A DNA stretch of 64,000 bases from positions 78,459,254 to 78,523,253 of the forward strand of contig CM028378.1 of assembly GCA_013146195.2 (NCBI GenBank). The letters run 5' to 3'. Position 1 is the first letter of the stretch, and the number at the start of each line of letters is the position of its first letter. This DNA comes from Codonopsis lanceolata. Lineage: Eukaryota > Streptophyta > Magnoliopsida > Asterales > Campanulaceae. The position numbers and the translations under genes were made by a program. Under the pieces are notes generated by a model, which was not told the DNA's origin, ran no database searches, and was given only the letters and a program-made list of their open reading frames with translations. This document shows, piece after piece, positions 31,472 through 43,302 of this stretch.

Positions 31472-32858
31472 AGTACTCATACTTGTCCCTGAAAACATAG
31501 AAATTTGGAGAAGAGAATTAAAGCCCAAATCATACTTACTACAATTGAGAGAATGCAAGTCAAAACTCATTTAGAGTGAGTACTTACTGATAAAGTCCCC
31601 AACTTGAACGATTGGATTTTTCTACTCTAAAACTCCATCCACAACAATAGTGGTGAAGAGAGAATGAGCAAACAAGAGTATGAGAAAGGGTAGGAGGAAG
31701 ACAAGCATACTAGTAGTCTAGTACCATTACTAGTAAAGACTTCCATCAATGGTAACACTTGTGTTTAGAGAGAGAAAGACAATTGATAGAGAGTAATCAA
31801 GATTCAACGGTATTACGATTTGCAAACCTATTAACAACTCCAAGAAGAGAATCAATCATACAGGATGGACGGAACTACAACATCACTAGGTTCCTAGATC
31901 CTTTCCAAACAAATAAAAATATCAAGATTTTCCAGATGGAGAGCCAATACCCAAATTTCTTAATCGAGACATTGTTGTTGAAACAAGACAAACGGAGCAG
32001 ACAAGAGAGATAGATGGGAGAAAGAAGACAAACCCAGTAGAAGAGGGATGGACAGAGAGAGGAGAGAGAGAAATAAAGAGTATTAGATGGAAATTTATCT
32101 TAGTTAAGTCAAAAATTAATAATAGTAATCTAATTCAGCATCTTTCTCCATCATGGAATCCATTCACCATTTACTATGAGTATTTTAGTCATTTCAGCCA
32201 ATTATTAACGTCTTAAGTGACGGCCAAGGGACTAACTGTAAGGCCAAAAGTGCAATCAATTTAAGGACCAAAACAAAAAAGGTCCAAGTACTAGAACCGA
32301 ATCAAGACAAAGATGTTAAGTTTAGTAACCAAATTATATATTAAACCTAATTATTCAATGGGTCACCCCCTCCCTAGTAACCGGTGGGGCGACGTATGAT
32401 CTTATTGAGTTTTGTTCACTCACCCTTCACATCACTCTTCTTCTAGGTCAGAATTGATGATTGAGCTTTAAGGAAGAGAGGGGAAGTGAAGATATCGAGA
32501 TTTTAGAGCATTTATGATTTCAATTAGTAGTGATGTAGATTAGAATAGTAAACTTTTATTTCACATTTCGTTTTGGATGATTGTATCTTTGAAATTGGAG
32601 ACTTTTGTAATTTGAATTTGGGTGATGTTTTAGTTTCTTCTTTATTTAAGTTTTAGATTTGTAGTGACGTGACTAGATTTGTAATGTGAAGAAGGCTGAG
32701 AAGAATGCAATGATTACACTGTTTGAAGAGGCATCAACTGTGTTTGTGGGATGCCTGGTACAAGAATACATATCACCAATAAAAGAGGGGAAAATGTATA
32801 ATTTATTACCAAATACAAGTTATTTTTCATTGACTAAATTATTTACAACTAATACGTA
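31472..32858. other. Unassigned non-coding DNA, block A-prime
   Basis: Counterpart of 3799-5180. Homology to A stops at about 32858 (after ctaatacg). Confidence 0.6.
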
Positions 32859-32886
32859 GGTTTAGATACGCAATTTTAATTTTACT

Positions 32887-33690
32887 TACTCCCTTTGTTT
32901 CTGAAAGTGTCTTATTTGACTTGACGAATAAATTAAAAAGAGAATAATTGACTATTAAAAATATATAGGTACTTAATGCAACACTTTTTGAATAAATTTT
33001 TTTTACCAATTTTCCCTTTGTTCAATTTATAATTAAATGAAAAAAAAACAAGATTGGTGGTGTAGGTGGGCAGGAGGTGGTGGGGCTGGAAGGGAGTTGG
33101 TTTTTAAGTAAATGAAAAAAAACTATTTTTTTGGGTGGAGATGTGGCGGAGACTGGGCGGGAGGTGGTGGAGGGTGGGTGGGCTGGGCTGGGGGAGGGGT
33201 GGGCTGGGGTGTAGGCTAGGTGAGGGAGGGACTAGGGGAGGCCCAGTTCGTGTGGGAGGGACTGGGTGAGGGGCATGCGGGTGTACTGGGGCTGGGGGAG
33301 GGATTGGGCTTGGCCCAGACATTGTGGGAGGACTGGGTGAGGGCAGGCGGGTGGGCTGAGGTTGGGGGAGGGACTGGGCTTGACCCAAACGGTGTGGGAG
33401 GGCTGGGGGAGGGACTAGGTGAAGGGTAGACGGGTCGGCTGGGGCTGGGGGGGGGCTGGGCAGGCGGTGGGTGGTGGTCCGGTGGCGATGTTCAATTTTT
33501 TTTGTTTTATTTTTGTTAAGGATAATATAGTATTTTTATAACAAAAAGTGATGTATTAAGTATTTTATAGGTGTTGTATTAAGTATTCCCCTTTTAAAAT
33601 ATTTAAAGTAGCAAATAAATAAAGTAAAATAAGAAAATAACTTTCTAAACCGAAAAAATTAAAAGTGATACTTCTCATGGAACAAACAAA
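32887..33690. mobile_element. Decayed mariner-like MITE containing a G-rich repeat
   Basis: Starts ctccctttgtttctgaaagt, a Stowaway-like terminus. The far end is probably near 33690 (aaagtgatacttctcatgga). Inverted segments around aatgcaacac and gtgttgtatt support a fold-back structure. The middle is filled by a G-rich imperfect repeat. Confidence 0.5.
33050..33485 (+). repeat. G-rich imperfect minisatellite
   Basis: Strong G bias on the plus strand, with repeated gggctgggg, gggagggactggg and ggtgggctg units and many runs of three or more G. Frames across it (Gly/Trp-rich on plus, Pro/Ser-rich on minus) are repeat artefacts. G-quadruplex formation is plausible. Confidence 0.8.
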
Positions 33691-33699
33691 ACATGAAGA

Positions 33700-36600
33700 T
33701 CAATTGTGTTTTAAGATGAGCGTGTCGGGGAGTGTGTTTTTAAAGGGTAAATTTTGGTCGGTCCCTTTTGTCAAGTTTATAACCCCTCATTTCCCCCGGT
33801 TTTTTTTAGTGGCTAAAGTTCATTAAATGTCTAGATCGTCTCCTTCCACTGCTCCAGCCAACATTTTGGAGTTCGCAACAAAACGAGGATTGGCCTGACT
33901 GATTAGAAAAAAAAAACGAGACTCGAGGGGTAATAAACTTGTGAATAGGGGCTGGCCCGTAATTTCTCCTATTTTAAAAATTAAGTTTACAGCTGCAGCC
34001 TTAACCCCTTGGCGCTTAATGAAAAAACGCATTTGGGCGGGTTCTCAATTTTCATCGCACTCTCTCTCGCGCCAATTTTCAGCTCTCTCTTGTTCACGCC
34101 GCTACCAATTCATCAAAACCCCAAAATATTGCATTTAGGGGAAGACCAGGTTTCCCACACCCCAAAAATTTGCATTGAGGACTACACAATAGAGAAGATT
34201 CACTGTGGAATTGAAAGGTATGCCCTAGTTGTTCAACAATTTCTCACCTTGTGAATGGTAGCCAAGTGATTAACAATATTCTATTCACTAATGTTTCTAA
34301 TAAACAATTGCTCATAACTCACTCCAAATTTAATTATATGCCCTAGTTTTTGGATAAATAATTGCTCACTTTGTGAATGATTTCCTTGTGATTAACAATT
34401 TTTATTCCCTATTTTTTCATAGTAAACCTCATGGGATGATAATCATGTGACTAGCAATTAGTTTATTCGTCTTAATTCAACCCTAATGTGTATACATACT
34501 TTTTAATTTTATAATTTTATTATGTTGCATCTTAAGCCATTATTCAAGGTAATTAACATTACCGACCATATGTCGCCGGTCTTAATTCAACCCTTATGTG
34601 TATACATAGCAGCCATTGGTTTAACTCACCTCTTCTAATGTTAATTACAAAAAAAAAGAGTGACATATGACGAGCAGCCCAAATTCTCACCTCGAAGACC
34701 CCTTTAAACAGCCCCCTTTTGTGTATACATAGCAACCATTGGTTTAACTCACCTCGAAGACCCCTTTAAACAACCCTTTTTTGAGATAGAATAATCTACC
34801 CAACTTCTTTGTTTGACTGAAAATTCAAAGAACCAACTTTAAGAGCATGTACCAGCCCAACTAAGAACAACACGCACCAAACTACATAGGCGAACAATGG
34901 ACCGAGCAAGAACCAACTTTAAGAGCATGCAACAAACTAGTGACCGTAAGATGGGGAACATCTACATCTCCATCTCCATTTCATACTCTCCTTGCTTGTC
35001 ATGATGCCTCTTAAAATCACAGCCCACGCCTTCGCTTCCTCACTGGACAACAATTTTACTTGCCTTGGATTCAGCCTGAACTCTTCATAAGAAAAATCTC
35101 GTATGGTGGTGCCTTTTTGGTCACAACAGTCCCGTCCCCGTGGTTTCCTTTCAAAACAATTCCAAACTTTTCATATGAAAAATTCGATTTGTTGAAATTG
35201 AATCGTGTTGTTTGAGTTGAATTCTCTCGAACTTGCCTACCATGACTCTTTTTGATGATCCCTTCGCTTTGTAGCAGCCCCAAGTCCGCTGCCATCCTTC
35301 AAAATTGTTTCTCCCTCGATACTCTCATTCGAAACAGTCCCTTTTTTATGTCTTCTAAACCAGGCCTAAACCGTGATAGGTGAATATCGCAAACAACTCT
35401 AACACTCTTGTCATCCACCTTGCGTATAGGCCATACTTTCGTAAGCAAAGTAGCTCCTAATTCAAACTCTAATCTGTTTGCATTTGTCTTTATTATTTCA
35501 GCAGCTCTCTTGGCCGAAGACCCGTCCCTTTTGTTTCTTCTTTGCCTTTCATTAACCAAGTGATTGTCCGTAAGAAAGCACCCACTCCATTACTTCCTCT
35601 TGGCTTAATAACACAAGTTGATTGGATTTTAGACCAAACTCTTCAAAGAACTAAACAAGCTGTCCAAATTCTCTAATTAACGAAAACAAATACAAAAGAT
35701 AGAATAATCTGCCCAACTTGTTTATTTAGGCACTTTGGGTTTATTTTTCATGAAAGTTTATGGAACAGTAGTACACAACTTTCAACATAAAAACAATTAA
35801 CTTGGGAGGTCTTGTTAGCCGAGGGATGTTGTGTATGCTTATGGATGATAGCTACTTCCATCGAGCACAAATCATATCCATGTGCTTTCTTGTGGGCTAG
35901 TGGTGGGTCACATAGGTTAGACAAGGAAGTGTTAGTTGTTTTAAGTTGTCCTTTAATGCACAGTTCATTGCTTCCCTAGCCTAAGTAAAATGTTGAACCT
36001 TTAAACTGAAGAAAGTCAAATAAATTAATAGAAGTCCATAATTTTTAAAGTACTTCATTGAAAAAAATAGCCTACATGAAAGTAGCACTCGGTTACCTGT
36101 ACCCTTCAGCCATTTATGTTACATGGAGCTAATATCTAACTGTTTGTATCAGTTTCTTTTCCATCATTTAGATTCATTATTGCTCTAAAAATATGAAATT
36201 TTCTTTGCGAAAGAAATTGTAATTTTCGTGCACAACAAGCAGCAGGTGTAAAGCGTGCCAAGTGCAAGGTATGTTATAGGTGGTAAAATCCATCTATTTT
36301 TGCTTTCAATTCGTTAGTTTGTTGTGACTTGTACCATTGTAATGCAGAGTAATTTCTTAATCTACAGCATTAAGATCAGTGGAGCACCATCTGAATTTGG
36401 AGAAGCTTTATGTACTAGGGACTAATTGTGGTAAGTAGAAAGTAGAAACTTTCTTCTACTTCACTTTAATTCTTTTGCATTAACATGGTAATTTGGCCCA
36501 TTTACTAAAATACTGCAACCAGTAACTTTTGAGTTCATATGAAGCATGTGTAATGACATGGAAACGAGGTGTATCATATAGAGATTGGCCACATTGATAG

Positions 36601-38027
36601 TAAATTGAGCTAATCTTTGTTAGCGGACTCCTAGTTCTCATTAACTGCGTGGTGATACACCTTACATGTCAATTGAAAGATTTATATCCATTATATTGCT
36701 CCCAAAGCCTCAGTTCAATTGAATGGTGCTAGTTAATATGTCTTTTATGATATATCATTAAGAATATATGAATTATGGTATATTGTACCAAAAAAGCAAT
36801 ATAAATAATCTATTTTGAAATTACTAATTGCATCATTCCTCCAGAAAATATAAACAAAAACCTATTTTTCTGGTAGAAAGATTTAAGTTGAATATTTGTT
36901 AGGTTTACTTTGCAAGAATGGTGATTAAGTGGCAGGTGTTACTAATTTTGTTATAAATACTTTTAGTCCTTGATAGTAGAGATGAGGAGAAATCATAATG
37001 ACTGAGAATCTTCCTTCATTCAGTCAGCAGGAAAGTTGATTCTTTTTAGAAACTAGCCACAGGGCACTTATATAAACATGATACTATAAAATCCAAATTT
37101 TGAAAGTTTCCATAAGTGTGCTATTCCAAAATTCATAGCCTTCAATATGTGACAGAATCAATGGAGTTATCATTTTCACTATATGTCCGGTTCAAGTACA
37201 ACATTACGCAAGCATTTAGTGACCCACATAGCCAGTGAAACCTTAACAAGTACCATAAGGGAACTTGTTTGCAAAACCATAAAATACATATCTATGCACA
37301 TACTTCGATTTGTAATCACAGAAAGTATGATCTCCTTACTCACTCATGTTATCTGATGGTGGACTAATCAACTTCTAATAGGTTCATTTGAAGCATTTGG
37401 ATGGCCACACTTAAGAGGTACAAGTCCTTGATATTTTTATTTGGCTTTAAGTCTTACTGGCATCTGCTTCCTCAAACTTTAAATTTAACTAAAGCAGGTT
37501 CCCTATTTCTGTCTACCAGCAAATGATTTAGTAGATGAGCTTTCACATATATTTTTTTTACTTTTACAGGTTAACTTAACTAGCTATCACTTTGCTTATC
37601 AAGCTGCCACTTCAATAACCAATCATTTGCTTGTACTTCAAAAGGTATTTTGATTTATATTTCCTATTACTTCTACATGTGGCATATATATGTACTATTT
37701 GTTTTACTCTTTTTTTCCTTCTGTTAGACTGCTATTTATTTTATATTGGTTGGTTGTAATCTGCCCTAAGAGAATTGCTTATATTTTTACTAGTCAAAAT
37801 ATGCCACTAACATACCACTACTTGCTCAGTTAAGGAATAACATCATGGATAGGAGTTGGATGAATTTGATTTTTTTTTCTTTCTAACTTCTAGAGTATTA
37901 TGATTTGCGTCTATATACATTCTAATTAAGAAGATTGATAAATAAATGTGTGGTTTTTTATTCATTGTTGTTTGATCATTCAACTATACTTGTTTTTGTT
38001 TTAAGCATTTCTTGAATTGACATTTAG
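33700..38027 (+). other. Left and middle part of the CACTA remnant, mostly unassigned
   Basis: AT-rich DNA with intron-like texture. A leader-like GC-richer patch (33990-34217) ends in ttgaaag before gtatgc. Possible short exons occur at 36234-36268 (ends gtgcaag, gtatgt donor) and 36369-36429 (cag acceptor, gtaagt donor), but no product is recognised. Confidence 0.4.
35071..35559 (-). pseudogene. Unrecognised protein-coding relic on the minus strand
   Basis: Two frames (35299-35559 and 35071-35295) share one reading frame, separated only by a TGA at 35299-35301, giving about 160 codons. Text includes KRAAEIIKTNANRLEFELG, VRVVCDIHLSRFRPGL and FGIVLKGNHGDGTVV. Composition is that of a normal soluble protein, not a repeat. 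It lies inside the CACTA remnant on the opposite strand to the 38028 exon, so it may be a captured host fragment. No family is recognised. Confidence 0.4.
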
Positions 38028-38270
38028 AAGGGAATTGAGATTTACCTAAAAAGCATAACAGATCCTACTGAGATTGTAGCTAAAGGATGGGTTCATAGCT
38101 TAGACCCCAGCACGGAAGCAGGTGGCGAAGAAATTGGATCAAATTGGTGTGAAATACACATTGAAGTATCAGCAAAAAGAAATGAACGTTTGGTTAGACC
38201 TTATGCATTATTTGTGACAATTGGAGATGTTATTGGAGCAACTATTGCATGGCCTTGCAATTTCACTACG
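38028..38270 (+). pseudogene. Exon of a CACTA-associated (DUF8039-like) protein
   Basis: An 81-codon open exon between acceptor catttag and donor gtatgt. Text: EIVAKGWVHSLDPS, NWCEIHIEVSAKR, and a terminal IGDVIGATIAWPC. The last pattern, IGD-IG--IAWP, is typical of the conserved domain in plant En/Spm-type transposase-associated proteins (VRDAIGSFVAWP). Position shortly before the CACTA right terminus fits. No other exon of the gene can be joined with confidence, and the downstream sequence is AT-rich with no stop-proximal exon seen. Confidence 0.55.
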
Positions 38271-38859
38271 GTATGTTATATTGGCGTGTTTGGTTATGTT
38301 GTATTTTGTAAGTGAAGGTTTCCATAATACTAATATATATGCACATGTTGTCAAATTGTAGGTGGTGCCCGACGATGAAATACGTTAAGTTGTTTGCGAA
38401 TACATTTGCTTTTTTTGGTTTTATGGAGCAATTATCTTTATTAGCTCTTAGTGTTTATATACTATGTTTAGATTTTAGGTTCAACTTTGTAGTTATGTTT
38501 TTTTTTTTTTTTTCTTAATATATATTAGCTAATGGATGTTTAAGTATTAGACTATGTTTTTGAGATTGGTTAAGGATGAATTTGTATGACATTATTATGT
38601 TTTTATATTAAATAGTTAATTTGAAATGTCTTATTTTTCTTTTTAAGTGTTTTTTAGTGGTCTATGAATATTGATATCAATTATAGTAGTTTAATAATAT
38701 TTTTAAAAACTTTTAAAGCATTATTTTGTAATATACGTTTTTTTTTTAAATTCAATTAGGACGCCATAAATCGTCATAATATGTGAAGTGCAAATGCTTG
38801 TTAGGATGCGAAATTTCAAAAAATTGTAAGGGCATGGTTGTCTTATCAATCAACTGTTG

Positions 38860-39290
38860 AGATGCTCAATCGCGTCTTATCAAATGATACTATTGGGATG
38901 CCTAAACATGTCGTATCATGGTCTGGTATTAGGACGACAAATTATGTCCTACCAAGATGCTATATTAGGACGACAAACTTCGTCCTATCAAAATGATTTA
39001 TTAGGACAACACCTTTCATCCTATCAAGATGATATATGAGGACGCTTTTTCTCGTCCTATTATACTACTATATTAGGACACAATAGGTCATTGTTTAAAG
39101 AAATATTAAGACGTTCTTTATATGACGAATAAATGCGTCCTAACACGTATACTTTATTAAGTCGCCTTTAAAAGTCCTATTAATCTTTTGCTACCCTTTA
39201 GATAGGAGGCCCAAGTTTACGTCCTATCAAATAAGGCGTCCTATAAAGGTATATATAAGGGCGCAATTGGGCGTCCTAAAAGACACCTTT
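38860..39290. repeat. Subterminal repeats of the CACTA element
   Basis: Units such as attaggacgacaaa and tcgtcctatcaa alternate at intervals of about 30-40 bp up to the terminus. In CACTA elements such repeats bind the element's own DNA-binding protein. Confidence 0.7.
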
Positions 39291-39387
39291 TGTTGTAGTG
39301 CACTTACACCCCTAAGAGTAGGATTTTTATGTTTATGTTGCTTGTAATATTGGTTACCCCTCTTCTTAGAACATGGTTATTTAAGCC

Positions 39388-39672
39388 TCGTCTGGTGCAG
39401 CGTTTTGAAAATGTAGTTTTTTTAAACACGACGTTTTTAAAACGCAGCACTTTCAAAACGTAATTTTTTTTCTTGTAAATATGTTTGGAAAATTATTTCA
39501 AAACGCTATTTTTATAAACAAATAGTTATAAAAGCAACACATTTTTAAAACACTCCAAATTGGAGCGTTTTAAAACGCTGCACATTTTGAAAACGCTGCA
39601 TTGAAACACTTTTAAAGAGAAAACGTTACGTTTTTTACCAGCATATTTGTCAAAACGTTACACCAAACAAAC
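39388..39672. mobile_element. AT-rich fold-back MITE-like repeat, block A-prime
   Basis: Counterpart of 6446-6665, with clearer imperfect ends (tctggtgcagcgttttg; reverse complement of the right end tttggtgtaacgttttg) and inverted aaaacgct motifs. Confidence 0.55.
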
Positions 39673-40059
39673 ACTTATTTTAATTTAGTATGAAAATAGG
39701 ATGACCCCCCCCCCCCGGTGCGGTATTAACATTTTGAGGATAACGTAGCTCCTTGTCATAGGGGCATATTAAAAGTTTAGTAGAGATTACAAAATCTTTA
39801 GTCTCTCTTTGTAGGGCATTCTCAAATTCCAATAGTTCAAATTTAGGATTTGTTTGTAAGATGTTTCTTGTGCATGATGGAAGACTTTGCAAACAATTAA
39901 AATAATAATCCAAAATCAATCAAAAGAGAATAGAGAGAGAGAGATTGAGGCCAACGGACTATCAAAATTTTATTATGCCAACCTTTAAGATGTTTTAGGA
40001 GTTACAATTATATAATGATACAATATCAAACTCTAAACATGTCTAAATAAGGAAACCCG

Positions 40060-40290
40060 AAATAAGAACTGTCACACCGATGCGGCCGCATCACTCCACG
40101 AGATGCCATACTGAATGTGCCCGCAAGCTGATACTAAGAGCACCTCTGAATTTCTTCCTCGGGATGCGCCTACATGACAAACCTGATGCGGCCGCAATCC
40201 AATGTGGTCGCATGCCCCGACATAGATGCGTTCGCATACGCCCAAAAACCAATAGACTGTACTACAGGGGGCGCCCGCTTTGAGATCCAA
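40060..40290. repeat. GC-rich palindrome cluster, block A-prime
   Basis: Copy of 7060-7300, with gatgcggccgcat and related motifs; several have single-base changes relative to A. Confidence 0.5.
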
Positions 40291-41782
40291 CCAAAGTCCT
40301 ACAACCGGTAATTGGCATGTTTGTCTGAGTAATCGAGTCATCCCATTCTCAACAATGTTAAAGAATCAACGATTAACCAAATCAAATTTATCATTACGTA
40401 ACGTTGATTATTCATAAATATATCGTACAGAAAGAAAAAAAATACGGAGTACTTATTAACTTCTTGGTGTGGACCAGACGCTGGATTCAAGTCCAAGATC
40501 TCCTCAGTTGGAAATCTCATTTATGAAGGTTAACTTGCATCAGACCAAGGACAATTGAAGATTTAATTAACAATCAAGTAAACAAAGAAATAGATCTTCA
40601 GGTTATAGGTTAAACACACCAAATCATCATAGCTTATCAAGTAAATAAATCTAAACAAACTCATACACTATATTCATGATTACCGCAAAAGCTTCATACT
40701 ATCAGTTCAAGGATTCAACAGTACCTGACCATACTTGCTAATCAAAATTATGGGTAGTTTTTCACCAGATTGGGGTGGTAGTCCGTTTATCTTTTCCCCG
40801 TGATTTCCTTAACATTGCCGTGGGTGGTGTAGGGTTTTTGTGGGCTGTTTGGGTTGGTTGATATCTTTCGGCCAAGTCAAGAAAGTTGGGCAGATTGGGG
40901 TCGATTGGAGCAAGCTGGTGGACGGTTTAGGGCTGCTTGGAAACCTTCAAGTTTGTTCCTAAGCTAGCTAGGGTTTTGGTGATCGGGTTCACATCATAAT
41001 TGTTGCTGGTTTCAAGATATTTTTCCTTTTCACTTTCTTGTTTTCTGTTTCAAACAATCAAACTTCTAATTCATACTGGAACAATTAATGTTTCTTGTTT
41101 CAGGATATTTTTCCTCTTCGATCACCTTCTTGTTTTCTGTTTCAAACTTCTAATTCACACTGGAATTTGTTTACTTAAGCCCCCAAAACAACTACTTATG
41201 AGGGCAAACTACTAACAATACTTAAGCAGCCATTAGGATAAAATGGCCTTGGGAACGAAGTATAATCTTACATCATGTTAGCTACTTAGGTTGAAGAGAA
41301 TTCATGCATGTTTGAATCGTCAAATGCTCTCTAAGAACATATGCTAAGCTTGCCTAGCTCAACCATTGTATCTTTCGGTCACACCATTCAAAACCAATTA
41401 ACAAGGCATATGTGATAATGGAGCTTTACGTACAGATAAATTTACCATCTTCGCATAAGCTATATAGTAAGGCACAATTGGGAGCTTTTGATGAGGCAAA
41501 ATGTCTCAAGCTATTGAGCTTCAAGGCAAAGCTTGTATTAACATGATACTTGAAGCACCTTCAAATTCTGCATACAAGGAAATAAAAAGCCAAGAGTACC
41601 ATGAGAAGAAATTAAAAGTGTTGATCAAACAGCATATGGTAGATCATTGCTGAGATAAGACGTGATCAAGAGATGCAAGCTGAACCTTACATCTGCCAAA
41701 TTATGTAAACGTAATGTCGTCACTTACTGAGAGAAGGTAAAGCTAAGTGAGGTTACCCCTCCCTGAACTTGTGCATAGTCAA
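40291..41782. other. Non-coding DNA downstream of the minus-strand MIR395, block A-prime
   Basis: Counterpart of 7301-8743, including the tandem 80-bp pair (about 41002-41170). No gene is recognised. Confidence 0.5.
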
Positions 41783-41895
41783 ATGAGCTCAGGAGTTCCC
41801 CCAAACACTTCACTGGGAGTGTAATCCAAACATATTAAAAAGAAAATAATATGAAATGCCCCCATTGAAGTGTTCAAGGGAACTCTAGAGAACAT
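41783..41895 (-). ncRNA. MIR395: MIR395 precursor hairpin (minus strand), block A-prime
   Basis: Same hairpin as 8744-8856; the mature region is at 41793-41813 (minus, begins GTGAAGTGTTTGGGGG) and is unchanged. Only two loop bases differ from A within the hairpin. The star arm (about 41862-41886) is identical to A. Upstream TATAAATAG at 41973-41981. Confidence 0.93.
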
Positions 41896-41972
41896 CTGAT
41901 ATAGTTTCTTCATTTAACCCTAGTTTAGTTTTTATTGCTTGGTATGAATGTATGATAAGCTTACTATCACCT

Positions 41973-41981
41973 CTATTTATA
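41973..41981 (-). promoter_or_regulatory. TATA box of the minus-strand MIR395, block A-prime
   Basis: TATAAATAG on the minus strand, same spacing to the hairpin as in block A. Confidence 0.75.
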
Positions 41982-42045
41982 GTGCATCTGTAATTCTTAG
42001 TTTGTGCAGACAAACTTAACAAGAAGAAGTGATATTCACTGATGG

Positions 42046-42412
42046 CTGAACCTAGTCGCAAATGTGGGCTACATAAAACATTGAGAATAATCATCAGGTT
42101 TGAGTGGCTATTCGCCCCTTATCTTTCTTTACTCTCTCATCTCATTTTCAGATTTGAGAAACAAACTAAAAGCTACTTGCCCTTGACAAAACCTCATATT
42201 ACATGTTTAGAGGCATATTACTTCACGAATAAATACATCTTTAAGTTAATTAACCACAAGTGAGAAGATATTGTGCACTTTACTGGACAAAGAAGAAGTT
42301 GATCTTTATTCTCTCTCTCTCTCTCTCCCTCAACTTTTTGCAAAGGCAACCAGACAAAGGTTGTGGAACTGAACCTGGGCAGGAATGTGGGCTAGATGAA
42401 ACATAAAGAATC
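42046..42412. repeat. Repeated 45-bp module in the MIR395 intergenic region, block A-prime
   Basis: Direct copies begin near 42046 (gctgaacctagtcgcaaatg) and 42366 (aactgaacctgggcaggaat). About 60 bp present between them in A are missing here, and a 30-bp insertion occurs near 42670. Confidence 0.6.
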
Positions 42413-42916
42413 CTAACTGTGGCCATCCTTCTAGCTTTCTCATTCATGTGATCATAACAATCGACCCATCCTTTTCAATTCAGCTTTTCACAAAAGGGCA
42501 CAATCAAAGCTAGTCTCTTAGCTAAGAAAACCTTGATAATTACTTATGGACGATTGGGTTTTCAAATTCTTGTAATCCTTCAAAGTTGATGAAAAGGAAC
42601 ATGGTCCAAATATATCAACATTTCCCCCCCCCCCCCTCCCCATACCTCAACTGTGGTATGAATTTGGGCATTATATGTCTCCTACAGGTTAAATCTAGCA
42701 TGTTTTCTTCAGCTAAGCCTGGGTTTGGATTAGTAACAAAGAGTACATTATTACAGCCACAGAACTGGATATACTCTCAACTTCTTATCCTAGACACATT
42801 CCGGTCCAGATTCATGCCTGAGAACTCATCTACAAATCTTTTTTTCTCTCTCCACATTCTTACTATTTACTTAAAGTCAGGGTCTTTAACCAAGCAAGAA
42901 AGAAGAATAATTTCAG

Positions 42917-42925
42917 TATAAATAG
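42917..42925 (+). promoter_or_regulatory. TATA box of the plus-strand MIR395, block A-prime
   Basis: TATAAATAG, identical in sequence and setting to 9919-9927. Confidence 0.7.
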
Positions 42926-42970
42926 TAGGCTGAAGTTTGATTGTTTTCTCAATAAACTTGGCATTGTAAA

Positions 42971-43088
42971 TCAAAGGAAAGTCAAGTGTCCCCTAGAGTT
43001 CCCTAAAACATATCACTGGGGAACATACTTCTATTAATTCCCTTCTACTAAGCATAGCTCTAAAAATGCATCAGCAAAGGATCCTATA
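42971..43088 (+). pseudogene. Decayed MIR395 hairpin (5' arm only), block A-prime
   Basis: Counterpart of 9971-10085; star-arm relic gttccctaaaacatatcac, no opposing mature arm. Confidence 0.7.
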
Positions 43089-43179
43089 TTTGGGATGCCA
43101 TATGTTCCTGGGTGAGTTGTCTTCCTTGTTCATGGTGTAATCCATCATCCAAAAGAGGCTTTCAATCAAAGAAAAGTGA

Positions 43180-43294
43180 AGTGTCCCCAGGGGTTCCCTC
43201 TAATACTTCATTGGGAGCTTGGTTCTATGCCCTTCTAGTAAAGGATTGCCAAACCCTACTGAAGTGTTTGGGGGAACTCCAGGTGGTAATTGGC
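43180..43294 (+). ncRNA. MIR395: MIR395 precursor hairpin (plus strand), block A-prime
   Basis: Mature region at 43259-43279, begins CTGAAGTGTTTGGGGGAAC, unchanged from block A and identical to canonical miR395a. One base (C to T, after the mature arm) differs from A across 220 bp. Star arm near 43191-43214. Confidence 0.95.
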
Positions 43295-43302
43295 ACCAGT
43301 AG

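Larger units (their letters stand above)
33700..39300 (+). mobile_element. CACTA (En/Spm) element, right portion only
   Basis: The right end ttttgttgtagtg (39288-39300) is the reverse complement of CACTACAACAAAA, a standard CACTA terminus. Before it, 38860-39290 is full of subterminal repeats (ggacga/tcgtcc-type motifs in both orientations). An exon resembling En/Spm-type transposon proteins is at 38028-38270, and a leader-like exon (about 34060-34217, with a gtatgc donor) is at the left. No left terminus exists; sequence left of 33700 belongs to a MITE. The left end was probably deleted together with block A sequence 5181-6363. Confidence 0.7.

Noticed and set aside
33104..33429. Pro-rich and Gly-rich frames
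   Set aside because: They fall entirely in the G-rich minisatellite; there is no conserved motif or flanking gene structure.
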